From contig QANZ01001133.1 of NCBI GenBank assembly GCA_003254925.1, forward strand, positions 1 to 64,000: 64,000 nucleotides of DNA, in the 5' to 3' direction. Positions 35,949 to 47,194 of the stretch are shown here, piece by piece. Positions within the stretch are counted from its first letter, which is position 1. Every line of letters starts with the position of its first letter. The translations under genes were made by a program, and so were the position numbers. The DNA is from Chamaecrista fasciculata. Taxonomy: Eukaryota; Streptophyta; Magnoliopsida; Fabales; Fabaceae. The notes beneath the pieces were generated by a model, which was not told the origin of the DNA, made no database searches, and saw only the letters and a program-made list of their open reading frames with translations.

Positions 35949-36436
35949 GGCTAAAGTGTACTTTTGGTCCCATAACTTTGATAAAGGTTTCAATTTGGTC
36001 TCATAACTTTTTTTGTTGCAATTTTGGTCCCATAACTTTGACAAAGGTCTCAATTTGGTCCCATAACTTTTTTTGTTGCAATTTTGGTCTCATAACTTTT
36101 GAAAACATCTCATCGTTGGTCTTAATACTGATTTCCATCCATTATCTACCGCTAAAGATGATCTGACATACTGAGTTGAGTGATGACGTGGCAAATATGG
36201 GTAAAGTTATGGGACGGATGGAAATCAACTTGGGACCAACGGTGATACGTTTTTAGAAGTTATGAGACCAAAATTGCTACAAAAAAAGTTATGGGACCAA
36301 ATTGAGACCTTTGCCAAAGTTATGGGACCAAATTGAAACCTTTGCCAAAGTTATGGGACCAAAATTGCAACAAAAAAGTTATGGGACCAAATTGAAACCT
36401 TTGCCAAAGTTATGGGACCAAAAGTGCACTTTAACC
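35949..36436. mobile_element. Foldback MITE, 'GTGCACTTTTGGTCCC' family, 9-bp TSD
   Basis: Ends GGCTAAAGTGTACTTTTGG and, reversed, GGTTAAAGTGCACTTTTGG are inverted repeats. Each arm holds tandem monomers of about 50-60 bp around 'cccataacttt...caatttggtc'. The target duplication TAATTTCTA is perfect (35940-35948, 36437-36445). A 9-bp duplication points to a Mutator-type transposase. There is no coding capacity. It is the smallest of three family members in this window. Confidence 0.85.
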
Positions 36437-37568
36437 TAATTTCTATCTTGTTTCTTTATAGATCGAGTCTTGAATAAATGAAAAATTGGTCTCAAATCTA
36501 TTTTCAAGTATAATTTGATCTTATTTACAACTGATGATTAATTGGACAAAAATAAAAGGCTGGTAAGAGTAATTTATAGCTGCATACTCATTGTATTACT
36601 TCGGACTTTAAACGAGAGAGATATAATCAGCTTCAATTGTTTGATCGTGAAACGAATGATCCAGTTTTGACATCCAATTTGATCTCGTTTGCTTATAATC
36701 TCAACTAGATAGAGAAAATACTCGTCAAAAGTAACACGTAAATCTGGATTCGTTGTCACATACATTCGAATTTAAAATGAGAAAAATATATTCGAATTTA
36801 AAATGAGAAAAATATGACCGCATTTAATAACTTTGAACCTTTTGAAATATCCAAGACCAATATAAACTTAAAAAGATATATTTAGGATCAATTTAAACAA
36901 TTGACCAAATAAGTTTCACTTTAGTTCTTGAAATTTATTTTGGTTCAATATTTAATTAACTTGGGAATTGAATGTGCTATGTGTAATGTCATATTTTTCT
37001 TTACCATGTATACATATTCTATCCAAAACAATTCTGTATTCGTGGTATTATTAAACATTAATATTGAATATTTTTTAGAATAATAAATTTAATTAAAAAA
37101 ATTCTTAAAAATTAAAATGGAAGACTTCAAGGACTAAATATAGATCACTATTTCATTTGTTTTAATTTAAAAGTAAATAAAATATATCATACTAGCTATA
37201 TTCCCTAGAGCTAAATCTATCTATTATATTGCATATATACTAGTGTGTGTTTATATGCTTTTATATATATATATATATATAAATTTATATGATATATAGT
37301 GTGTGTGTTTATACTACTTTATGACAATTACTTTATGATCTATAACTTGTCCCTCTTGGTTGATTACTTTGAATACTACTTCGCTTTGCAAAGTCTACAA
37401 AAATTCTCTTTATAGAAAAAGAAATTTGTCATGTGAATAAGTTTAAATTAATTAAGAGTTGATAATCACATAGACTTCCATTAAGAGAAACTTGTTGAAA
37501 AATAAACTATTTTAATTGAGAAAAACTAGTATAAAATAATCAAGTTCTTAATTCACTCTTCTTTTTTT

Positions 37569-37690
37569 TTTGGACCAATTTGAGACATTATAAAAACATG
37601 TAAGAACAATCTAAAAAAAATGAAAAATAAAGGACCAATTTGAAATCTAACCTAGACATAACGGACCAATTTGAGACTTAGGCCTAAACT
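37569..37690. repeat. Fragment of a 'GGACCAATTTGA' repeat family
   Basis: GGACCAATTTGAGAC occurs twice with 'aaaggaccaatttgaaatctaacc' between, which matches the right arm of the element at 7796-8312. No matching left arm is seen nearby. Confidence 0.4.
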
Positions 37691-38160
37691 ATATATTCCT
37701 AAAATTGGAAGAAAAATCAAATATTTTTAAAAAGAAACAAATTAATTACATAAAAATATATCTCAAAGAATGAATTAAATTAAACCATATCATGTTTAAA
37801 GACAAAACTATACGTTCATATTTTATTATATTGCAAATTTAAAGAAACACCTTTCATTGGTGAAAAAGAATGTGAATATGTGCTGAAATTGATAGTGGGT
37901 GTGATGGCTGAAAATGATTAGAAGAATATATGCTTTGCTTTTGGGAAACAAGTTGGATGGTTCTGATGAGTTTATCCCAAGAATGTGCCAATGAACATTG
38001 AAACCACCTTTTTTGTTGTTCATTCAATATTGGGGAAGCTCTTGGATAGCCACATGTAATGGTTAATAGTGAATGTTAGCAAATTTTAAAAAAATCCTAT
38101 CGATAATTTAATAACATAGACTGTAATTTTTTTTTCTTTTTTTCTTTTTTTTTTAAAAAG

Positions 38161-38660
38161 GTAAATTCCACTTTGATATTTAAAGTAGGGACTCGTTTCA
38201 CTTTGGTACAATGTTCTTTCGAAAGTGACATTTTGGTACTATGTTTTATTCGCCATTAGCACTTTGGTATCAAAAGCTTTTTGTCTGTTACATCTTGACG
38301 AGAAAAAGCACGTGCAGGTCATGTACATGGTCAAAAATACGAAATTCGCTATCCTAAACTCAGATTTTATGATTCAACCTAAAAAAAAAAAAGATTCGGT
38401 ATGTACTTGAAGGCAAAGGATTTTGTGTTCTTTTGAGACTGGATCGTGAAATCTGAGTTCAACAGGGTGAATTTCATGTTTTTGACCATGCACGTGACTT
38501 GTACATGTTTTTTTTTTCGTCAAAAAATAATTGAAAAAGAGTTTTGGGTACCAAAGTGCTAGCAATAAACAGAACATGGTACTAAAATGTTACTTTTAAA
38601 ATAATAGGATATCAAAATAGAATCGGTCCATACTTTAACATACCAAAGTGTCATTTATTA
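38161..38660. mobile_element. Foldback MITE, 'CACTTTGGTA' family
   Basis: The left arm (CCACTTTGATATTTAAAGTA, then ACTCGTTTCACTTTGGTAC) and the right arm read in reverse (ACACTTTGGTATGTTAAAGTA, then ACCGATTCTATTTTGATAT) pair along most of their length. The interior also folds: 'cacgtgcaggtcatgtacatggtcaaaaat' on one side and 'tttttgaccatgcacgtgacttgtacatg' on the other. No coding frame. Confidence 0.7.
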
Positions 38661-38717
38661 AAAAAAAAAAAAAAGAGGAAATCAATGNAAAAAAAAAAAA
38701 AAAAGAGGAAATCAATG
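38640..38717. other. Assembly join: single N between duplicated flanks
   Basis: A single N at 38688 lies between two copies of an A-run followed by GAGGAAATCAATG (38675-38687 and 38705-38717). The same phrase on both sides suggests overlapping contig ends that were not merged. Confidence 0.75.
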
Positions 38718-39548
38718 TTGCATTGTTATTTATCTTTCTCTACTTGACCTGTAATTAAAAGAACTAGTTAAATTAAACAGTACCTCATCCATTAGAGTAT
38801 CAACTATCAAGTAATTATGGTTATTCAGATCTAAATCGATTTAAAGCCGACCATTCTGATCTAATTTGAACCAATCAAAACTTATATAGTCAGTTGAATT
38901 GGATAAAAAATAGTAAAAATCAATTAATTCAGTTAGGTTGAATTTAATAATAAAAAATAGATTGAATCAAATCGAATCATATTAACATTTTAATTAAATA
39001 TTATTTATATTTATATTAAATAAAAAAGTATCCCTATATATCTCTAAATCTCATTTTCCATTTTCCCTAACCCTAGCCGCACTCACTTAATTAGTCCATA
39101 ATCACTCTTCCTCACACTCACACTCAGATTCACACTCAGATTCGCACTCACTTGTTGAATGACACTACTTCATACTGCAAAATTCAAAACCTATAATAAT
39201 AATAATAATAATAACTTTTTGATGAGAGATTGACTTGCGGACAGAAGTTATTTATTTTCCTCATCAAAATCGCTTTAATTATATATTTTTTTTTGGATTT
39301 ATAGTAATTTAGATAAAGATAATATTCTTTAATCAAAGGAGATTTCTTATTCTATATCTACTTCTCAAGCACCAAACAATAGAGTTTTATAAATGCGGGC
39401 AAAACTAATCAATTACAATGAGAGCCTACTTTCAAAAGGATCGCCACGAACAGTTTTAAAGCTATCTTTTATAGACTCATCACAAAACTTACAAGTTGTC
39501 TCAAGGTATACAATTCTCTTATCTTAATCACTCATGGATCACCACTAA

Positions 39549-39651
39549 GGGTTTGTTTGGATTGAAGGAGAGGGAGGGAAGGGGAGAGAAGGAGGGATTA
39601 ATCCTCTCAATCTCCTCCCTTCCCTCCCTCTCCTTCAATCCAAACAAACCT
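39549..39651. mobile_element. Tourist-like (PIF/Harbinger) mini-MITE
   Basis: A 103-bp near-perfect palindrome. GGTTTGTTTGGATTGAAGGA and its reverse complement form the ends, and the purine-rich arms (GAGAGGGAGGGAAGGG) meet at a short loop around GGATTAATCC. It is flanked by TAA on both sides, the 3-bp target site of this superfamily. Confidence 0.7.
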
Positions 39652-40118
39652 TAAGAGAGGAAGGCGATTTATAACCCCTAAGAAATTATAGAGATAAAGT
39701 ATGAAAAAATTAAAATTTTTCTCACAAAGAGAATAGTTTAGATCTTTTTACACATAGTAAATACAAGAATATGAATTCAAAACAAGAATTGAGAGCACAC
39801 AACTACTTCAATTGTATAGCATTTTGAATTGATCTTCTATTTAAACAAGAACATGATAAGTTAATCTGAGATCATGAGGTTCCTTCAACAATTATCAGTA
39901 AGCAGAATCACAAAGTTGTAGAGCATTTTTGTCATTTTCTTTCTATATCTATTTTACTTTCCCTCCCATACCTTTTTATTCCAAACATTTTAAAATCTTT
40001 ACCTACTTTACATCCCCTCAACTACTTTCCTTTCCCTCATCATTTTACATTGTAAAACACTTTCCTTTCTCTCATATTTTTTCGGTCAGGATAGGACCTG
40101 CTGAGTTGAACCCCTTTA

Positions 40119-40215
40119 AATATGGACCTATATATTTTGAGCCGAAAACAAAACAAAACATGGACCTATATGTTTTGGGCCGAAAACAAAACCAAACAAA
40201 ACATGGACCTACATA
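40119..40215. repeat. Short tandem repeat, about 2.3 units
   Basis: A unit of about 40 bp containing TATGGACCTATAT, TTTTG.GCCGAAAACAAAAC and AAACA occurs twice and begins a third time. No coding meaning was found. Confidence 0.55.
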
Positions 40216-41029
40216 TCGTCATCTCTCCAAGTGCTTCTGAGCTACCCTTCAGATTGATCTTTTCAACCCGATTAAGTTAATAAAAAAATTTTGCCAAAAA
40301 AAAGAATTAAAATTTGATGCCAACACATACTTGGTCATTGCAATTTTTACTTCTCTTTTTGTGTCAGTTTTGTCTATCTTCCTCTATTTTCTCTTCTGGG
40401 AGTATATGGATAAAGATGAACATGAATGAACTAATCACTAAATTACACCAACAAGTGGTTTTTATTTGCTTGTAATATAATATAGCACCCAGACTTGGCT
40501 TCATTTGGCAGCAAATATTACCAAATTTGTTCATTACTCATTAGCCTCACATCAAGGTTTTACCAGCCATTCCAACATCAGTTTGGTAGATTATTCAAGA
40601 CCACATCCTAATTCCTAACGTGGATTGCCCAAGGACTAAGGAATTTCATAATCAGTGTATCACCAAATCCTGAACAATGACAAACTAACAAAACCCATGA
40701 GAAGATCACTCTCAGAATCACCCTTCATTTCTCTCTAGTGCTTGGTGGCCCCACACCTGAGACCGAATGATGATATGCAAATTGCAAAACTGTCTTCAGA
40801 GTGCGTTCAACGAAGTGGGGAATAACATTACAAAAGGCAACCTCAAGGGGTAAAAGTTGTTAGGTGAAGGAAAGCAGATTCAAGTGTATTGCAACTATTT
40901 AAAGTATACGAGACAGGAGGGTTGAACAACACCTGAGAATACTTGAAATTTCAGCAAACACCAAAAGAAAAAAAAAAGAAAAAAAATCTTAGGAACAAAA
41001 GGAAATATTGGCACAATAAAATCTCTAAT

Positions 41030-42273
41030 CTAGGATGCGTTTGTTGTCTTCTCTTCAGCCGCTGTCTCAAAGGTCTCCCCTGCAACAAGATCAGGGACCT
41101 CGTCGTCATCCTCCTCTTGTGGTGCAGTTGCACCAGCACCTGCTGCTTCAGGAGCTTGCTTCTGGAATTGCTCTGCTAGCTTCTTCAGATTTTCCAAGTT
41201 ATCGGGTCCTGCATTTTTTTTAAGGGGGTCAATATGCGAAACTCTCCCTAACCGAAATCAAGGAAAGCCAAATAACTGACACGTGACAACGTCAACATGG
41301 AAGGAACATACCTAATTGGTGGATGATGCTAGGGAGTATATCCTGCAACTCTGCAAGAGGGGAAATTTCGGTCAAATTTCAATCACAATCTAGCCTGATC
41401 AATTAGTTAAAAACCAAACCAGAAGGCACAAATGAGTCAGGTTCAATGGAGTCATAAAATGGTGAACAAGGTTTCGCCTGTGTTCTACAAAGTATTAAAG
41501 ATGCACTTTTTGGAATTCAAACCTAGGTAAATAATTTTAAGAAATAAAAAAAATGATGAAAGTACTTACTCTTTGTTTGAGGAGAACCACTAACAACCCA
41601 TGTATTAGCAGCAATTGATGCTTGAACTGAAAAGGAAAAACAAACATCAAAATTTGGTAGTCAATTACTTTATAACATTGAGACAAAATATACAGCTTAA
41701 ACTGATTACCTTTAGGGTTCAGAAACTGGATAACTACATCATCCTTGAAGATGTTAACTTCTTCAATTGCAGGGATAGCGTTCACCCCTATTCTCTTCAG
41801 GGTACTCTGAAGCCTCTTGTCGTCTGTAGTAGTTGTCTTATGGACAGCCTTCTTCTTTCTAAAATCATCAGAAGATAAATCATTGATAAAATCCAAATTA
41901 ACAGATTCATTATATGCAATGACCAAGAATATAAAGAAAAAGAATAACCACAAACATAAAATGCTGTATATGCATTATATTTTAACTTACTGTTCTTTTT
42001 GGGGGTCTGATATATTTTAACTTAGATTGATACTATGGGTGTAAGATGCATAAAAGATAATATAAGAAGTGAAGCAAAAGATCTAATGGTTAATTCCAAT
42101 TTTAACTAGTACTACATGCAGATAACTAATACCAGGCTATCCAAAACAATCTAGAAAATTAACAGTTTGATACATGCGTGTGTATGTATGTGTGTATATA
42201 TTTACCTTCTCATGGTACCCTTTCCACCAGTTCGAACCGAACCAGCCATCTTCATCAATTTTTCCCTATTCAT
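41030..42273 (-). CDS. BTF3: BTF3, beta subunit of nascent polypeptide-associated complex
   Basis: Five coding exons on the minus strand: 42273..42206, 41858..41710, 41626..41570, 41350..41312, 41208..41030, total 492 nt, 163 aa, in phase throughout. The start [20 protein letters not shown] with [20 protein letters not shown] is the ribosome-binding N-terminus. The NAC domain follows (about residues 35-100; [32 protein letters not shown]). Then [18 protein letters not shown] and an acidic tail ([10 protein letters not shown]...TFETAAEE). The NAC dimer sits at the ribosome exit tunnel and guards new chains. The initiator codon is the first codon after an acceptor (AACCAG), so the 5' UTR is on a separate exon ending at 43140. 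Length matches plant BTF3 (about 165 aa). Confidence 0.95.
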
Positions 42274-43139
42274 CTGGTTAAAGATTAAGTAGCATTAAAA
42301 AGGCAGCAGTACAAAAGGAAAATATATTTTTAAGACAAAATTATGCCTATCCAACATACTGAAACGAAAAACAAAAATTAAAACACTAGCATCAGTAATC
42401 TATAATTATTAAGTTCCATTTCAAACTCTTAAGACTACAATAGATTGTCTAAAATAAAATGAACTTCTACATAGCCTCCTCAGTTCAGGTCTCCAATAAT
42501 TTTCCGCATGGGGCAACTCAGAAGAACGAAAGTTATTGTTATTCATCCTCGGGGGCAATGTAGAAGACCTAAAATTGCAGGATTATTGAAAACTAACTTA
42601 TGATGCCATTATTATCTTATCTGACACGAATCTAGTAAACTTAAAATGGGGCTTAATGTTAAAAAAAAAAGAGCTTCTTCCAAAACAAGTTCCCTAATTC
42701 TATCTCAAAATCGAGCTTTAAAAAAGTATAAAAAATGCATAATTTGCTCCAAAATCTCAGATAGTGAAGAGCTGACTTCATCAAAGAACAAAGCAAATAC
42801 AAACCAGGAAGATTTACCAAGGAGCAATAATAATTTCAAAAACCCCAAAAATTGAAAAGAAAATCAAATCAACCGACAATAGGATTTACCAATCACCTGC
42901 ACCCTATATTCACTCGAGAAACAAGAAAAAAAGACACAAATGCTTACTAAAACAATCCCTTGAAGACTGAAAGTGGAAAATCAACAAAACCCATAAGTTA
43001 CAATACACAAAAGTAAACAGCCGATGATTTGATGAAATCAATCAACCCAGACGATTAGATTATAGAAACCATGAAAAAAGAAACAAAAAAAATTGGTAGA
43101 GTGAACCAATCGAGTGCGAGAGATGTTACCTTGGCTAAT

Positions 43140-43270
43140 TTTCTTCGACCTTCGCGGTCTCAAGCAAGAAGGAAGGAACCTCACTTCGCAGACCGAAAAT
43201 GGAAGACCTAACAAACAAGAGTGTGAGCAGATAAGGACTCCCTTTTATATGAAGGCTTGCAAAAACCCTA
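43140..43270 (-). promoter_or_regulatory. BTF3 5' UTR exon and telo-box
   Basis: On the minus strand a donor AAG/GTAACATC at 43139-43140 pairs with the acceptor just before the ATG at 42273, leaving an 866-bp leader intron. A telo-box AAACCCTA is at 43263-43270. Transcription probably begins close to it; the exact start cannot be set from sequence. Confidence 0.55.
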
Positions 43271-43363
43271 CCTTTATTGATTCTTTTGTTTGTTTCGATC
43301 AAATTCAGATAACCCCATCACTGTTGGGTCGGGTCTCTATGAATTTCGCAATTGTTTGTGGAA

Positions 43364-43384
43364 GCCCAAATTTATTGTCTGGGC
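43364..43384 (-). promoter_or_regulatory. Site II-like motifs upstream of BTF3
   Basis: GCCCAA (43364-43369) and TGGGC (43380-43384) lie about 100 bp upstream of the telo-box. The layout matches the NOP58 promoter in this same window. Confidence 0.45.
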
Positions 43385-43456
43385 ATAACATGGATAACAA
43401 AAATGAGGCTTTGTAACTTTATCTTTAATGACCCTAGCTCAAACTAAAATAAAATA

Positions 43457-44318
43457 GGCTTAAGTGCACTTTTGGTCCCAAAACTATGACAAAGGTTTCA
43501 TTTTGGTCCAATAACTTTTTTGGTTGCAATTTTGGTCCCATAACTATGAAAAAGGTTCCATTTTGGTCCCATAACTTTTTTTGTTGCAATTTTGGTCCCA
43601 TAACTATGACAAAGGTTTCATTTTAGTCCCATAACTTTTTTTGTTGCAATTTTGGTCTCATAACTTCTCAAAAGGTTCCACTGTTAGTCCCTTAGTGAAT
43701 TCCATCCATATTTAGCCGTTAAGTATGACGTGACATAGTGACTAGGATCATGATGTGGCAAAATAAGATGAAATGGACTGAAATAGGATCTATATGCAAC
43801 ATATTAAAACTTATCTATACCCAACCACAATATATACAAAGAGTGGTACTTCCTCTTCCTCGTTCCGCTTCCCGATTCGCCGTCGCCGCTGCTTTGGTCG
43901 TTCAACTCTGGCTGAGGATCCCATCGACTTCATCGGCGCCTTCTGCTTGAAGTCTCTTCTTCCCCACCAGATTGGTCCCTGTCAGTACCACTCTTTGTAT
44001 ATTTTGTGGTTGGGTATAGATAAGTTTTAATATGTTGCATATAGATCCTATTTCAGTCCACTTCATCTTATTTTGTCACATCATGATCCTAGTTACTATG
44101 TCACGTCATATTTAACGGCTAAATATGGATAGAATTCACCAAGGGACTAACAATGGAACGTTTTGAGAAGTTATGGGACCAAAATTGCAACAAAAAATGT
44201 TATGGGACCAAAATGAAACCTTTGTCATAGTTATGGGACCAAAATCGCAACAAAAAAAGTTATGGGACCAAAATGAAACCTTTATCATAGTTATGGGACC
44301 AAAAGTGCACTCAAAGCC
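43457..44318 (-). mobile_element. Large foldback MULE-like element with GC-rich core (copy A)
   Basis: Ends GGCTTAAGTGCACTTTTGG and, reversed, GGCTTTGAGTGCACTTTTGG are inverted repeats. Each arm, about 350 bp, carries tandem 'tttggtcccataactatgacaaagg' monomers and then a shared inner block ending at ATACAAAGAGTGGTAC. The core (about 43850-43990) is much richer in GC and reads like coding sequence on the minus strand (GKKRLQAEGADEVDGILSQS). CTCAAACTA at the right flank also occurs about 18 bp outside the left end. Confidence 0.8.
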
Positions 44319-45401
44319 TCAAACTAGCTCTATTTTTTAAGCTGTGTTTAGCTTAAAGCAAATTTTTTTGTTTTTATTGTTAAAATTTATTTATTTTTTC
44401 AAAATTATTTTTATTATATAAAACTAAAAATATATGCATATATATATATGTAAGTTAAATTAATTTAAATGACTATAAAATTAAAATGTCTTTAGTATAA
44501 TTATTATTTATTAATGATATTCATATAATTAATTTTTTATTTATCCGTAAAATTAAAATATAAGCTATTTTTTAAATAATCCGAAGAAGAGACAAGATTA
44601 TCAAGAAAAAAACATAAAAGATTAACCTATAAAAGAGAAAGTTCAACAAATAAGAAGAAAAAAAAGACGAACAAAAGATAAATAAATAGTAAAGAACAGA
44701 TGAAGTATTAAAGTAAAGAAATAAGGGGAAAATAAATGTGAAGATAAGGAAGTGAAGAAAGTCGTAAAGGAGTCTTCAAATAGGGGGGGTGAGCCACTTT
44801 AGTAGACTTGCAATAAGAATGTATTGTTTTTAGTTAAACTTTTAGTTTAAGTGTACAAGTTGGTTTAATGGAAAATCCAGCATTTTCAGTTTTGAAGAAT
44901 AACTGTGAATCTGTTATTCTGTCAAGTTCTGTTATATTTTTGTTGTACTTTACTAACTGAGATCAGTCAGTTAGTTAAATTTCTATTAGGTGTAGTTTGT
45001 TATGCACTTAGATTTTAGTTAGGTTTTTCTGTATATAGCTGATTGATACTTCTCAGCACATTAGAATATAGTTTTCAGTACATTAATTAGTGGAATAAAA
45101 ATTAAAATTTATTTCCCTGAAAATCTATCTCTCTTTTCTCATCTTGTTTTCTCATCCCTCTTCTCTATATTCTCTATTTTTGGTGTTCTTGCTATCCAAA
45201 AAACTTACGTTTTTGTGTTTCTTATATGTCCTGTTCCTAAACTCTACAAAATGAAATGAATGAACAAGATTTTCTACTGCAATGGATTTGGCAGGAATCC
45301 ATGCAATGAATCTACCCTCTTCAAATAGTAAAGATAGGATACGACAAAACAAGCCAAGTCTTGAAGAAGAATTATTACAAGATGAATCTAAATTAATAAA
45401 T

Positions 45402-46330
45402 GGCTTAAGTGCACTTTTGGTCCCATAACTATAACAAAGGTTTCATTTTGGTCCCATAACTTTTTTTGTTGCAATTTTGGTCCCATAACTATGACAAAGG
45501 TTTCATTTTGGTCCCATAACTTTTTTTGTTACAATTTTAGTCTCATAACTATGACAAAGGTTTCATTTTGGTCCCATAACTTCTCAAAAGGTTCCACCGT
45601 TAGTCCCTTGGTGAATTCCATCCATATTTAGCCGTTAAGTATGACGTGGCATAGTAACTAGGATCATGATGTAGGAAAATAAGATGAAGTGGACTGAAAT
45701 AGGATCTATATGCAACATATTAAAACTTATTTATACCCAACCACAAAATATACAAAGAGTGGTACTGACAGGGACCAATATGATGGGGAAGAAGAGACTT
45801 CAAGCAGAAGGCGCCGACGAAGTCAATGGGATTCTCAGCCAGAGTCGAACGACCAAAGCAGTGGCGACGGCGAATCGGGAAGCGGAATGAGGAAGAGGAA
45901 GTCCCATTGTGCTGACGAGGAAGAGGAAGTACCACTCTTTGTATATATTGTGGTTGGGTATAGATAAGTTTTAATATGTTGCATATAGATCCTATTTCTG
46001 TCCATTTCATCTTATTTTGCCACATCATGATCCTAGTCACTATGTCACATCATACTTAATAGCTAAATATGGATGGAATTCACCAAGGAACTAACGGTGG
46101 AACCTTTTGAGAAGTTATGGGACCAAAATTGCAACAAAAAAAGTTATGGGACCAAAATGAAACCTTTGTCATAGTTATGAGACCAAGATTGCAACAAAAA
46201 AAAGTTATGGGACCAAAATGAAACCTTTGTCATAGTTTTGGGACCATGATGTGGCAAAATAAGATGAAATGGACAGAAATAGGATCTATATGCAACATAT
46301 TAAAACTTATCTATACCCAACCACAATATA
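45402..46330 (+). mobile_element. Large foldback MULE-like element with GC-rich core (copy B)
   Basis: Same family as the element at 43457, in the opposite orientation and about 1.1 kb away. The core (about 45764-45930) gives MMGKKRLQAEGADEVNGILS on the plus strand and has an extra 28-bp partial duplication ending GAGGAAGAGGAAGT. The right end is rearranged: after a GTTTTGGGACCA break at about 46247, a second copy of the inner arm block (TGATGTGGCAAAATAAG... to CCACAATATA) is attached in direct orientation. GAATCTAAATTAAT occurs at 45384-45397 and again at 46389-46402. Confidence 0.75.
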
Positions 46331-46399
46331 TAAATACATATTTGTCACAAAATGATTGGTAAACAGTAATGGTTGTAAAAAAAAAGACGAATCTAAATT

Positions 46400-47194
46400 A
46401 ATTGTCAAATAAATTAATGATTTAATTTCTTAATAAATAATAATAGATTATTTAATTTAATTTTTGAAAAATAACATTATAAAATTTAATCATTAATAAA
46501 TATAAGTACAATCAAATAGATTCTTTTGTTAAATATATTAATTAAGAGTTAATAAAAAATTAAGTGTAATTCTTAATTTATGTTACATTCATGATTCAAC
46601 CACTGACATTAAAAAAAATTATATTCATTTGTTATTAATTTAAAATTAATATCTTATGAAGATAATGAAATTAATTATAATTACACCTTTTAAATTAAAG
46701 TTTATAAATTAATATCTTAAATCTACATTGATGTTTTAAAAAATATTTTAGAGATTAAATCATTGTTAATTTTTATTTTTTAGCCAAAGACAGAAATAGA
46801 CAAAACACCTAACGCGAGTGTTAGTGCTTATTCTCATATAACCTGCTCAAATACTCACAAACACTCACTTCCCATTGATGTGGAGTTTGAAACCACCACA
46901 AAGGCATGCCACAAGCACAAATCATTAATTAATTATTTTGTGTGTGTAGGTTTTCACTTTTTAGCAATAATTTTTATTATTTTTTTTTGGGTAGAATAAT
47001 TTTTATTATTTATTTGCAAGAAGATACATGGTTTTTTTTTGGTGTAGCCTCAAAAAGAATGTCTGACTGTGAAGGAAGCAAAGAGAAAGGTTAGTTATTT
47101 GCCTTATCTAACCACTCACTCAATCTCTCAAATGGCTTCATCATCCCTTTTTCTCTCAAATACTTTATAGATTCTCGAACCAACCTTCACTATC
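46400..47194. other. Intergenic, 5' region of the plastid TPR-like gene
   Basis: AT-rich with no reading frame. A pyrimidine-rich leader (CTCAATCTCTCAAATGG, CCCTTTTTCTCTC) precedes the start codon. No TATA box could be placed with confidence. Confidence 0.4.

Noticed and set aside
39929..40240. 103-codon frame rich in F, Y and P
   Set aside because: Low-complexity T/C-rich sequence followed by a tandem repeat. No family resemblance or codon pattern.
43480..43680. CRISPR-like regular repeats of about 60 bp
   Set aside because: They are direct monomers in the arms of a plant foldback element, with no spacers of constant length, in a eukaryotic genome.
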